Of a stretch of DNA of 12,386 nucleotides, positions 5,293 to 12,386 are shown one piece after another (the first letter of the stretch is position 1; the number at the start of each line of letters is the position of its first letter). The stretch spans positions 1 to 12,386 of the forward strand of contig JANSXJ010000081.1 of assembly GCA_024743015.1 (NCBI GenBank), in the 5' to 3' direction. Under the pieces are notes generated by a model. It did not search any database. It saw only the letters and a program-made list of their open reading frames with translations, and had not been told where the DNA came from. The position numbers and the translations under genes are program-made. The DNA is from Hyphomonas sp. (GTDB taxonomy: Bacteria > Pseudomonadota > Alphaproteobacteria > Caulobacterales > Hyphomonadaceae).

Positions 5293-6972
5293 ATGAGCGA
5301 ACGCGAGTCCATGGAATTTGACCTGGTGATTGTCGGTGGCGGCCCTGCAGGGCTTGCGGCTGCAATCCGGGCGAAACAATTAGCCAACGAAGCTGGCGAA
5401 GAGCTGGAAGTTGTGGTCCTGGAAAAAGGCGGAGAGATTGGTGCACACATCCTCTCTGGTCTCGTTCTGGACCCGAAGGCGCTGGATGAGCTGATCCCGG
5501 ACTGGCGCACACGCGACGATCGCCCGATCCGCACCGAAGTAAACGCTGACAAGTACAAGCTGCTCGGTCCGAACGGCTCGATGGCGATGCCGACTTTCGC
5601 CTTTCCGCCCTTCATGCACAATCATGGCTGCTATATCGGCTCACTGGCCAATGTCTGCCGCTGGCTGGGTGAGCGCGCGGAAGAGCTGGAAGTTCAGGTC
5701 TTCCCGGGATTTGCCGCTTCTGAAGTCGTCTATGGTGAGAATGGCGAGGTTCGCGGCGTCGTCGCTGGTGTCATGGGCATTGCCGAAGATGGCAGCCACA
5801 AGCCGGATTATGAGCCCGGCATGGAATTGCTCGGCAAATATGTCCTGTTTGCCGAAGGCGCTCGCGGGTCCCTGACCAAGGAAGTCAAAGCCAAATACGA
5901 CCTTGAAGCCGACTGCGATCCGCAAAAATACGGCATTGGCCTGAAAGAAGTCTGGAAAGTCCCAGCCGAGCATCCGGAATTCAGCGCTGGGTACGTCCAG
6001 CACACATTTGGCTGGCCGGTCAAAGACAAGGATGGCAATGGCGGTGGTTTCCTCTACCACTTCTCCGAAGGCGGTGAGAATTACGTCTCCGTCGGTTACG
6101 TGGTGCACCTCAACTACAAGAACCCGCACCTGTCGCCTTATGACGAATTCCAGCGCTACAAGCATCATGACGACATCGCCAAATTTCTCAAAGGCGGAAA
6201 ACGCGAAGCCTATGGCGCCCGCGCGATCACGTCCGGCGGCATCCAGTCCATTCCTAAACTGGCCTTCCCGGGCGGGGCGCTGATCGGCTGTTCTGCCGGG
6301 TTCGTGAACCTGCCGCGCATCAAAGGCACCCATAATGCCATGAAGACGGGCATGCTGGCGGCTGAAGAAGCTGTGGCAGCTCTGCGTGCAGGCCGCGCCT
6401 CGGATGAGCTGAGCTCCTATCAGCAAGCCGTGCGCGACAGCTGGGTGTGGACCGATCTTGCCCGCGTCCGCAATGTGAAGCCGCTTATGTCGCGCTATGG
6501 CACCATGCCAGGGGCTGTGCTCGGCATGCCAGACATGTGGATGCGCTACCTTCTCGGTTTCGGATACATCCCGCAGCTCAAGCATGGCAAAGCTGATCAT
6601 GAGTATCTGAAGCCAGCGAGCAAGTTCAAGCCGATTGAGTATCCGAAACCCGATGGCGTCTTGAGCTTCGACAAGCTGACCAATGTCTCCTTCACCAATA
6701 CTTATCACGCCGAAGACCAGCCCAAGCACCTGAAGGTCGCTGATCTTGCACTGCAGAAATCGTCAGAGCATGACGTGTTCAATGGTCCGTCTGCGCGCTA
6801 CTGCCCGGCGGGCGTGTATGAGTGGATCGAGGAAGACGGCAAAGAGCCTGTGTTCCAGATCAACTCGCAGAACTGCATTCACTGCAAGACCTGCGATATC
6901 AAGGATCCGAACCAGAACATTAACTGGGTAACGCCGGAAGGCGGCGGCGGTCCGGCCTATCCGAATATGTGA
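5293..6972 (+). CDS. Electron transfer flavoprotein-ubiquinone oxidoreductase
   Basis: This is a 559-residue inner-membrane-associated flavoprotein (ETF-QO / ETFDH). It passes electrons from reduced electron transfer flavoprotein, loaded by acyl-CoA and amino-acid dehydrogenases, to ubiquinone. The FAD-binding motif LVIVGGGPAGLAAAIRA is at residues 11-27, followed by LEKGGEIGAHILSG. A second flavin-contact region is GALIGCSAGFVNLPRIKGTHNAM. The C-terminal ferredoxin-like domain carries the 4Fe-4S ligands C504 (YCPAGVYEW) and C528, C531, C534 (NCIHCKTCDIKDP), and ends TPEGGGGPAYPNM as expected. The ATG at 5293 has GGGAG seven bases upstream; an adjacent ATG at 5290 is possible. The gene is divergent from the glycosylase gene and followed after 15 bases by an unknown membrane-protein gene. 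Confidence 0.96.
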   Translation: MSERESMEFDLVIVGGGPAGLAAAIRAKQLANEAGEELEVVVLEKGGEIGAHILSGLVLDPKALDELIPDWRTRDDRPIRTEVNADKYKLLGPNGSMAMPTFAFPPFMHNHGCYIGSLANVCRWLGERAEELEVQVFPGFAASEVVYGENGEVRGVVAGVMGIAEDGSHKPDYEPGMELLGKYVLFAEGARGSLTKEVKAKYDLEADCDPQKYGIGLKEVWKVPAEHPEFSAGYVQHTFGWPVKDKDGNGGGFLYHFSEGGENYVSVGYVVHLNYKNPHLSPYDEFQRYKHHDDIAKFLKGGKREAYGARAITSGGIQSIPKLAFPGGALIGCSAGFVNLPRIKGTHNAMKTGMLAAEEAVAALRAGRASDELSSYQQAVRDSWVWTDLARVRNVKPLMSRYGTMPGAVLGMPDMWMRYLLGFGYIPQLKHGKADHEYLKPASKFKPIEYPKPDGVLSFDKLTNVSFTNTYHAEDQPKHLKVADLALQKSSEHDVFNGPSARYCPAGVYEWIEEDGKEPVFQINSQNCIHCKTCDIKDPNQNINWVTPEGGGGPAYPNM

Positions 6973-6987
6973 TCCGGGGGTGCGGGT

Positions 6988-7575
6988 ATGCGCGAATACA
7001 CGTTCAAACCCGCGCCGATCCGCAAGGAACAGACCTGGGCCATCAAGGACGGTCACTTGATGCGGCGCGGCGGCGCATCGGCGCTCGATCTTGCCGCGGT
7101 CTCCTCCGCCAGCTGGAACACCGTGAGCTATCGCGGCACACGCAGCGCCTGGTTGCACCTGAAATCGGATCAAGGCGTGACGAAGATTGAATGCAATGAT
7201 CAGGGGGGCGGGCGCGAGGCGTTCTTTGCCCTGGTTCACGCCGTCTTGTTGGAGCTGGATCGCTTGCAGCCGGATCTCGGCGTGGCGAAGGGCTATTCAG
7301 CGCCGTGGCGGATTGCCTTGTTTGTTCTGGGTATTGCAGGAACCTTGCTGGGGCTCTTCCTGATCTTCGCGGGCGTTACGAACATGACGGGGCGCGGATC
7401 GATTGAGGCGGGCATTGCCGGTCTGGCGATGGTGGTTCTGTTATTCCCCGTCGCCTGGACCTGTCGACCAAATCTCAAGGCGCAGACTTATCCTGCGAGA
7501 GATATGGCCCGCGAAATTGCCTCACTCAGCGGCGCGCCGATGCCGGATCCACAAAGCGATCCCGGCGAGGCATAG
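6988..7575 (+). CDS. Unrecognised two-helix membrane protein
   Basis: This is a 195-residue protein that I cannot assign. Residues 1-98 form a soluble region with alternating strands (WAIKDGHLMRRGG, VSYRGTRSAWLHLKSDQG, VTKIECND) followed by a helix REAFFALVHAVLLELDRLQPDL. This pattern is reminiscent of a small PH-like barrel, but that is only an impression. Two membrane segments follow at about 108-130 and 140-158, then a polar tail with RDMAREIASLSG and a proline-rich end. The ATG lies 15 bases after the ETF-QO stop with a G-rich stretch before it, so the two genes are probably co-transcribed. The last 54 bases overlap the end of the convergent PNPT-family gene on the other strand. Confidence 0.75.
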   Translation: MREYTFKPAPIRKEQTWAIKDGHLMRRGGASALDLAAVSSASWNTVSYRGTRSAWLHLKSDQGVTKIECNDQGGGREAFFALVHAVLLELDRLQPDLGVAKGYSAPWRIALFVLGIAGTLLGLFLIFAGVTNMTGRGSIEAGIAGLAMVVLLFPVAWTCRPNLKAQTYPARDMAREIASLSGAPMPDPQSDPGEA

Positions 7576-8580
7576 GCCCCAGAATACCGCGAACGGGGCT
7601 GCGCCGCCGCCTTTGGCTGCGATATAGGCGGCGGCGGCGCTGACGGCGCTGAATCCCCAATACAGGATTGCCACATCGAGATGGCTCCAGCCGCTTGCAA
7701 TGAGACGTTGATAGGCGTGATCCAGGTGGGGCTCCAGCCAGTTACGACCACGCTTGGCGCGCCAGATGAGGGTCATCAGCACGTCGACCAGAAAGGGCAG
7801 GGCGAGCGTGGCGATGGTCCAGATGTCTAATCCCGAGATCAGGGCGAGCCCTGAAAATAGCGCCCCCAAACCGAGGGCGCCGGCGTCTCCGACATAGAGC
7901 GCCCCTCGCAAATTATGCATCAGGAAACCGGCAAGCGCCCCAATCAGGGCGAACCAGAAGACGTTGAAACTCCAGGCTCCAACCAATGTGCCACAGGTGG
8001 CGAGGCCGATGAGCATGATGGTGAGCGACCCGATGGCGAGGCCATTCGAACCATCAATGAAGTTCACGGCATTGGTGAACACCAGCAGCCAGGCGGCACT
8101 GCCTATGATCAGCACGATCGGCAATGTGACGTCGCCCCATGGTGTGGTGAGGGCGTCCGGTAGCAGACCAAATGCTGCGACCCCGACACACAGTCCCGCG
8201 AGTGCAATGAGCTTCAATTTGGTATTCGCCGTCCAGATATCATCCCAAAGTCCCAGCAGGAATGCGCCTGCGACAAAGACAGGAACCGTTTCATATCCTT
8301 GCAGCAGGTTTGAAATCTCGGTGAAGAGTCGAGAAAGCCCTGCGCCTGGCGAAGTCCCCCAGGCCAGGAGGAGAATGAAAAAACTCACCAGACTTCCAAG
8401 CAGGGCGCCTGCTGCGATGGCGACGCCGCCGAGGCGGGGTATAGCGGTGGTTTGCTGTTTTCGTCCGCCATCTGGCTCGTCGACAATGCCAGAGCGTTTC
8501 ACCAGCGCACAAAAGACCAGGCAAAGGGCGAACCCAAGCGCAGCGAAACCAGCAGATGCGATCGCGAGCTGGGCAGTCAT
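7522..8580 (-). CDS. Polyprenyl-phosphate sugar-1-phosphate transferase (WecA/WbpL-like, PNPT family)
   Basis: This is a 352-residue polytopic inner-membrane enzyme. It would transfer a sugar 1-phosphate (family members use UDP-N-acetylhexosamines or derivatives) to undecaprenyl phosphate, starting a lipid-linked glycan. Family motifs appear in order: VDEPDGGRKQQTTAIPRLGGVAI (residues 33-55), LWDDIW with D113/D114, NAVNFIDGSNGLA (N170, N173, D176), GDAGALGLG (231-239), and the cytoplasmic-loop histidines EPHLDHAYQRL (H285, H288). The HAYQRL form is closer to WbpL/O-antigen initiators than to MraY. About ten hydrophobic helices are visible. The ATG at 8580 overlaps the ispE stop as ATGA. The sugar specificity is unknown and no other polysaccharide gene adjoins it. 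The 3' end overlaps the convergent membrane-protein gene by 54 bases. Confidence 0.9.
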   Translation of the reverse strand: MTAQLAIASAGFAALGFALCLVFCALVKRSGIVDEPDGGRKQQTTAIPRLGGVAIAAGALLGSLVSFFILLLAWGTSPGAGLSRLFTEISNLLQGYETVPVFVAGAFLLGLWDDIWTANTKLKLIALAGLCVGVAAFGLLPDALTTPWGDVTLPIVLIIGSAAWLLVFTNAVNFIDGSNGLAIGSLTIMLIGLATCGTLVGAWSFNVFWFALIGALAGFLMHNLRGALYVGDAGALGLGALFSGLALISGLDIWTIATLALPFLVDVLMTLIWRAKRGRNWLEPHLDHAYQRLIASGWSHLDVAILYWGFSAVSAAAAYIAAKGGGAAPFAVFWGLCLAGIALWIRHRRAAE

Positions 8581-9467
8581 GAGCCAGCGCCCAACATGGT
8601 CGCACGGACCCACCAGTCGGCGTTGCGTCGTGAGAGTGAAACTGCGGCATCCTCCGCAGCGTCCATAGAGTCGAACAGAGCGAAGCAGGTCGCACCGGAT
8701 CCGCTCATCCTTATCAGCCGGGCCCCGGGCACCGCTTGCAGTGTGGCGAGTGTCCGCGTGATCTCGGGATGCTTGCTCATCGCGGGTGTCTCGAGACTGT
8801 TTTCGGTATTGTCGCGCAGCCAGGATAGAAACGCCCGGATCGCGGTGCGATTATCCGGCAGCGGCGGATGGTCTGGCAACGCATTTGGAGCGACATCATC
8901 ATAGGCAGCAAAGATCGGTCCGGTTGGGCAGGCAATGCCAGGATTGACCAGCACAGCGGGAATGCGTGGCACGCTGAGGACCGGATCAAAGTTTTCGCCT
9001 TCGCCGGTCATCAGTCCGGGAAGATTTCGAAAGCAGGCCAGCACATCACCACCCAGCAACGGCGCAATCGTCTCTGCTCTGGCCTGAACCGTCTCGCCGC
9101 CATGGGCGCGCACAATTAGTCGGAGCGCCGCGCCCGCATCTGCAGAGCCGCCGCCAATGCCCGCAGCGCACGGCAGGTTCTTGATCAGACGAAACGCCAA
9201 AGTCGGGGCATTGCCGTCCAGCGCATCATTCATCGCGCGAGCGGCCTTGAGCACCAGATTATGCTTCGCGGGGCCGGACTGCTCGGCATACGGGCCATCG
9301 ACGGCCAGACTGAAATGGCTGGCGGGCTCCGCCGTGATCACGTCGGCAGTGTCAACATCCGCGAAAGCGACCAGGGAAACCAGATCGTGCCGCCCGTTTT
9401 CTTTTGGCGGGCCGACATGCAGCGAGAGGTTTACTTTCGCAGGCGCAAATTCCGACAAACGCGTCAT
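8577..9467 (-). CDS. ispE: 4-diphosphocytidyl-2-C-methyl-D-erythritol kinase
   Basis: This is a 296-residue cytoplasmic GHMP kinase that phosphorylates the 2-hydroxyl of CDP-methylerythritol with ATP, the fourth step of the methylerythritol phosphate route to IPP and DMAPP. The opening FAPAKVNLSLHV carries the catalytic-site lysine K11. The ATP-binding glycine loop is LPCAAGIGGGSADAGAALR (residues 98-116), and the catalytic aspartate is D141 in LLGGDVLACF. NSLE (223-226) and MSGSGATCFALF (254-265) complete the family set. The usual proline after GADV is a leucine here, a small deviation. Start and stop are both fixed by ATGA overlaps, with the TPR gene upstream and the PNPT gene downstream, so the three are surely one transcript. 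Confidence 0.95.
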   Translation of the reverse strand: MTRLSEFAPAKVNLSLHVGPPKENGRHDLVSLVAFADVDTADVITAEPASHFSLAVDGPYAEQSGPAKHNLVLKAARAMNDALDGNAPTLAFRLIKNLPCAAGIGGGSADAGAALRLIVRAHGGETVQARAETIAPLLGGDVLACFRNLPGLMTGEGENFDPVLSVPRIPAVLVNPGIACPTGPIFAAYDDVAPNALPDHPPLPDNRTAIRAFLSWLRDNTENSLETPAMSKHPEITRTLATLQAVPGARLIRMSGSGATCFALFDSMDAAEDAAVSLSRRNADWWVRATMLGAGS

Positions 9468-11206
9468 GGATAGGCAGGAACCGGCGTGTCATTCGCGGCC
9501 TGCAAGAGGGCGATGCCGCCCGCCAGCTTTTTGCTCAATCGTTCGCGCTCTTCCTCATCCGCGGCGTATTTCAGGGCGCGTTCCCATTGGAAGCCCGCCT
9601 CTTTGAAGCGACCGACTTGCCAATAAGCGTCGCCTAAATGGTCGAGGATCTCCGAGATGGTGGGTTCAAGCTCAACTGCGCGTTCGAGATAGAAAATTGC
9701 ACGCTCATAATTGCCGAGTTTGTAATGGGCCCAGCCAAGGCTGTCCGTGATCGCGCCATTATCCGGCGCATATCGGAGTGCGGTTTCGATCAAAGCGAGG
9801 CCTTCATCGAGATTTATGCCGCGATCGATCCAGCTATAGCCGAGATAGTTCATGATTGTCGGATTGTCGGGGCGCAGATTCATCGCCGTCTGCAAGTCGT
9901 TCTCTGCGGGCGGCCATTCGCCGAGCCGTTCTCGGGCACCGCCTCGGGCATAATAGATGCGCCAATCATAACGACCTTCGGCCTCATCGGCTTCGATAAT
10001 GTCGGAGAATGTGTCGGCAGCTTCGCCGTCCCGTCCGAGGGATTGAAGCAGGTCGGCCAGCTGCACGCGGATATTGCGATTATCGGTCCGCGCCAGGGTT
10101 TCGCGGGCAATTGTCAGCGCTTCATCGTCGCGACCTTCGCGCCGCAAGGCCCAGGCGAGCTGCCCCTGCGCGCTGGTATGGTGCACCGAGGTTTCCGGAA
10201 TGGATTGCAACAAGGCGATGGCTTCGACGCGTCGGTCTGATTGATCGAGAACGTCGGCCCAGAGGGTCTTGGCGACGTGCAGGTCCGGATCGAGATAGCT
10301 CGCCATGGCGAAATAAACCGCCGGCACGTCATTGTAATATTGCGTGGCTTGCGGCGCAGTCGCGAGATAGAAGGCGAGCGCGGTGCCTTGAGCTGCTGAA
10401 TAGGTTGGAACCGGGTTGATACGACCCGCTTCGATTTCACGCTGCAAGGCTGTGAGCGCAGGATGCCGACCGACTTCGGTACGAAACGTCGCGAGATGCT
10501 GAAGCGCTTTCTCGGTCTGACCATCCAGCGCAAGCAACCGCGCTTCCGCTTCAACGCCGAGAGCGAGGCGCGCCCCCAGATCAAACAAATAGCCGAGATC
10601 TGACTGGGCAGATGCCACATCTCCGGTATTGGCTTTCATGATCGCAGCAAGGGTCTGTCCCATGATCGTAAACAGGCCGTCATCGCCGCCCGCCTGCTGC
10701 TGAAGCACAATCGCAGCTTGCGGATCGTCCTCCAACAAGTTCCACGCGGCGAGGCTCCGCGCCAGCATCGCGTGATACTCATTGCGCCAGGGCTGATCGA
10801 GGTAGGTGAACACCTCATCGGATGCGCCGCGCTGTGTCGCATCAACCGCCATCAGCAGGCGCGGGAGCTCGGTTTCGTTCAGCGTGGTTGACGGCAAGCG
10901 TTTCGCGAGCGCCACCGCGCGCGACACTTCGCCAACCCGCAGGATCGAGAAGATTGCCTGTTCGGCAACCCATGGATCATCCTGCACGCTTCGCAGCAGC
11001 CGGGCATATTGGCGGGCCGAAGTTTGCGCATCGTCCGTCAGGCCAGCATATTTGGCGACGGCATAGGTGCTCAGCGTATCGATTTCACGGCGCAACTGAG
11101 TATCGGCCTCAGCGCGCGCGAGGATTTCCGAGGATGTGCCGGCACCGTTGGAGACGCAAGACGACAGCACAAGGCATGATACGGAAAGAGCGAGCGTGCG
11201 AAACAT
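9464..11206 (-). CDS. TPR-repeat lipoprotein
   Basis: This is a 580-residue protein with a short signal peptide (MFRTLALSVSCLVLSSC) and lipobox LSSC, placing lipidation at C17 and the protein in the periplasm, attached to a membrane. The rest is alpha-helical. Degenerate repeats run through the middle (for example AVALAKRL, EALTIARETL, EAADTFSDIIEADEAEGRYDWRIYYARGGARERLG). Well-conserved TPR units lie at about residues 448-550, including GYSWIDRGINLDEGLALIETALRYAP, SLGWAHYKLGNYERAIFYLERAVELEP and HLGDAYWQVGRFKEAGFQWERAL. Such proteins usually act as protein-protein scaffolds; the partner is not known. The ATG at 11206 starts the signal peptide; a TTG 12 codons earlier would spoil it. Its stop overlaps the ispE start (ATGA). 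TPR proteins next to ispE are, as I recall, common in alphaproteobacteria. Confidence 0.9.
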   Translation of the reverse strand: MFRTLALSVSCLVLSSCVSNGAGTSSEILARAEADTQLRREIDTLSTYAVAKYAGLTDDAQTSARQYARLLRSVQDDPWVAEQAIFSILRVGEVSRAVALAKRLPSTTLNETELPRLLMAVDATQRGASDEVFTYLDQPWRNEYHAMLARSLAAWNLLEDDPQAAIVLQQQAGGDDGLFTIMGQTLAAIMKANTGDVASAQSDLGYLFDLGARLALGVEAEARLLALDGQTEKALQHLATFRTEVGRHPALTALQREIEAGRINPVPTYSAAQGTALAFYLATAPQATQYYNDVPAVYFAMASYLDPDLHVAKTLWADVLDQSDRRVEAIALLQSIPETSVHHTSAQGQLAWALRREGRDDEALTIARETLARTDNRNIRVQLADLLQSLGRDGEAADTFSDIIEADEAEGRYDWRIYYARGGARERLGEWPPAENDLQTAMNLRPDNPTIMNYLGYSWIDRGINLDEGLALIETALRYAPDNGAITDSLGWAHYKLGNYERAIFYLERAVELEPTISEILDHLGDAYWQVGRFKEAGFQWERALKYAADEEERERLSKKLAGGIALLQAANDTPVPAYP

Positions 11207-11287
11207 AGCTCGTCTTCTCTCAATGACTGCGGTTTCAGGCAAGTAAAACTCTGAAATTTAATTGGCGGTCATGTTTCGCCGTGATCC

Positions 11288-12307
11288 CTAGTGGGCGCGG
11301 CTGACACAGAAGTCCGCAAGATCAGCAAGCGCCTTGGTCCAGACGCTGTCCGGCAAAGCCCGCAGCGCAGATTTCGAAAGCTCAGCATACGCCTTTGCTT
11401 CAACCAATGTGGCTTCGGCTGCCCCGGTCGAACGGATCAGGTAAATCGCATGCGCGAGGTCGCCCTCGGTCTGCTGCTCCGGATTGAGGGCGCGATCCCA
11501 GAAGTCCTGGTCTTCGGAACTTCCGCGTCGGCGCGCGATGATCACGGGGAGCGTTGATTTGCCCTCTCTGAAATCGTCGCCAACGGCTTTGCCGATCACC
11601 GAAGTGGTGCCGCCATAGTCCAGCGCATCATCAATGATCTGGAAGGCGAGGCCAAGATTCTTGCCATAGGCCGCGAGCGCCGTCGCATATGGCTCGCCCT
11701 GCGGGCCCGCGGATAGCGCACCTGCCTTCGCCGCCGCTTCGAATAGAGCCGCTGTCTTGGCTTCGATAATGGCGAGATACTCTTCGGTTGGCAGATCCGT
11801 TCGGCTTGCGGCGGCCAGCTGGTGCACCTCTCCTTCCGCAATCACGGAAGACGCATCTGACAGAATGCGCAGGATTTCCAGACTGCCGGTCTCCACCATC
11901 AAAGTGAAGGCACGGGCAAACAGGAAGTCACCGACCAGGATGGAGGCATTGTTGCCCCAGACATTCTTCGCCGCTTTCTTGCCGCGGCGCAGATCGCTGT
12001 CATCGACAACATCATCGTGAAGGAGCGTTGCGGTGTGAATGAATTCGACCGCCGTCGCCAGAGCGTGTGTGCCGGGATTAGTCCCACCACATGCGTGCGC
12101 CGCTGCCAGTGTAATCATTGGGCGCAAGCGCTTGCCGCCGGCCGAAACGATATAGCCGGACAGGTCCGGAATCACGTCGACCGGGCTCTTCGCGCGCTGG
12201 ACGAGTAGCGCCTCCGTTGCCGCGAGGTCGTCGCTCAACATCGTTTGCAGACGGTCAACAATCGTGTCGATGTCAGAAGTGCGGGAAGGGTTGGTTTGCG
12301 CTGTCAC
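11288..12307 (-). CDS. Long-chain polyprenyl diphosphate synthase (probably for the ubiquinone side chain)
   Basis: This is a 339-residue trans-prenyltransferase that extends an allylic diphosphate with IPP units. The substrate and magnesium sites are GGKRLRP (residues 57-63), the first aspartate-rich motif HDDVVDDSDLRRG (97-109, D98/D99/D102) and the second IIDDALDYGG (224-233, D226/D227/D230). The residue five places before the first motif is alanine (A93, in HTATLLHDD), the small residue seen in long-chain synthases such as E. coli IspB. This argues for an octaprenyl-to-decaprenyl product; C50 for ubiquinone-10 is typical of alphaproteobacteria. The start is GTG at 12307 with AGGA about 8 bases upstream. 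The TPR-ispE-PNPT chain follows on the same strand after 81 bases. Confidence 0.92.
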   Translation of the reverse strand: MTAQTNPSRTSDIDTIVDRLQTMLSDDLAATEALLVQRAKSPVDVIPDLSGYIVSAGGKRLRPMITLAAAHACGGTNPGTHALATAVEFIHTATLLHDDVVDDSDLRRGKKAAKNVWGNNASILVGDFLFARAFTLMVETGSLEILRILSDASSVIAEGEVHQLAAASRTDLPTEEYLAIIEAKTAALFEAAAKAGALSAGPQGEPYATALAAYGKNLGLAFQIIDDALDYGGTTSVIGKAVGDDFREGKSTLPVIIARRRGSSEDQDFWDRALNPEQQTEGDLAHAIYLIRSTGAAEATLVEAKAYAELSKSALRALPDSVWTKALADLADFCVSRAH

Positions 12308-12386
12308 GCCGGAAGTCCTATTTCACTTTTGCTTCGCTTTCCATAGAGGTAGCGCAAATTTGAAGTCTCGCAGCTGCGGTAAGCCA
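12308..12386. other. Upstream region of the polyprenyl synthase gene, cut by the window end
   Basis: These 79 bases contain no ATG on the plus strand and no protein fragment I can recognise on the minus strand. The stretch AAATTTGCGCTACCTCTATGG (minus strand, near 12340-12362) is the most AT-rich part and may hold a promoter, but I could not fit a -35/-10 pair. Confidence 0.3.

Noticed and set aside
5198..5512. N-terminal extension of the uracil-DNA glycosylase by 105 residues
   Set aside because: It would overlap the start of the divergent ETF-QO gene and has no family similarity; the ATG at 5197 precedes the usual N-terminal helix.
5641..6729. Long open frame of 362 codons on the minus strand inside the ETF-QO gene
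   Set aside because: It is antisense to a clearly conserved enzyme. The long frame is a by-product of high-GC codon use, and its translation shows no recognisable motifs.
9638..10240. Open frame of 200 codons on the plus strand inside the TPR gene
   Set aside because: It is antisense to conserved TPR units; no ribosome binding site or family motif supports it.
11207..11287. Possible terminator after the polyprenyl synthase gene
   Set aside because: Only a 4-base GGCG/CGCC stem without a T-run is visible, too weak to call.

Overview
This window looks like ordinary chromosomal DNA from an alphaproteobacterium, plausibly of the Caulobacterales/Maricaulales (Hyphomonadaceae-like) group. That placement is inferred from gene order (rplM-rpsI-argC, and an ETF-quinone oxidoreductase gene divergent from a family-4-like uracil-DNA glycosylase gene), high GC content, the alphaproteobacterial style of the proteins, and GC-rich palindromic repeats of a kind common in these genomes. 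There are no rRNA or tRNA genes, CRISPR arrays, phage genes or transposase genes.

Layout. Positions 1-1873 (+): the end of rplM, then rpsI, a composite palindromic repeat, a Rho-independent terminator, and argC (arginine biosynthesis). Positions 1997-5197 (-): a compact set that starts with a uracil-DNA glycosylase gene. It continues with a 77-residue two-helix membrane protein, a TIGR04283-like family 2 glycosyltransferase, a 65-residue DUF2283-like protein, a TIGR04282/DUF2064-like glycosyltransferase, and a VOC-fold lipoprotein after a 54-base gap. Positions 5293-7575 (+): ETF-ubiquinone oxidoreductase, then an unrecognised two-helix membrane protein. Positions 7522-12307 (-): a polyprenyl diphosphate synthase gene, followed by a TPR lipoprotein gene, ispE, and a WecA/WbpL-like polyprenyl-phosphate sugar-1-phosphate transferase gene. 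The last three are chained by 4-base ATGA overlaps.

How the genes fit together. The right-hand block has an isoprenoid theme: IspE makes isoprenoid precursors, the polyprenyl synthase makes a long prenyl chain (probably the ubiquinone tail), and the PNPT-family enzyme uses a polyprenyl phosphate as carrier. ETF-QO passes electrons to ubiquinone. The left-hand minus-strand block combines DNA repair with two glycosyltransferases whose families are named for arsenosugar biosynthesis. No arsM- or arsS-like gene is visible here, so their substrate is open.

The most unusual feature is a repeat of 88-90 bases present three times (685-774, 1902-1989, 5002-5089). Each copy has two 7-5-7 hairpins in opposite orientation, 34-36 bases apart, and is bounded by TCCG...CGGA. 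Two copies are intergenic. The third lies in frame inside the uracil-DNA glycosylase gene and encodes part of a linker. The glycosylase also lacks two of the four cysteines that bind the iron-sulfur cluster in classical family 4 enzymes.
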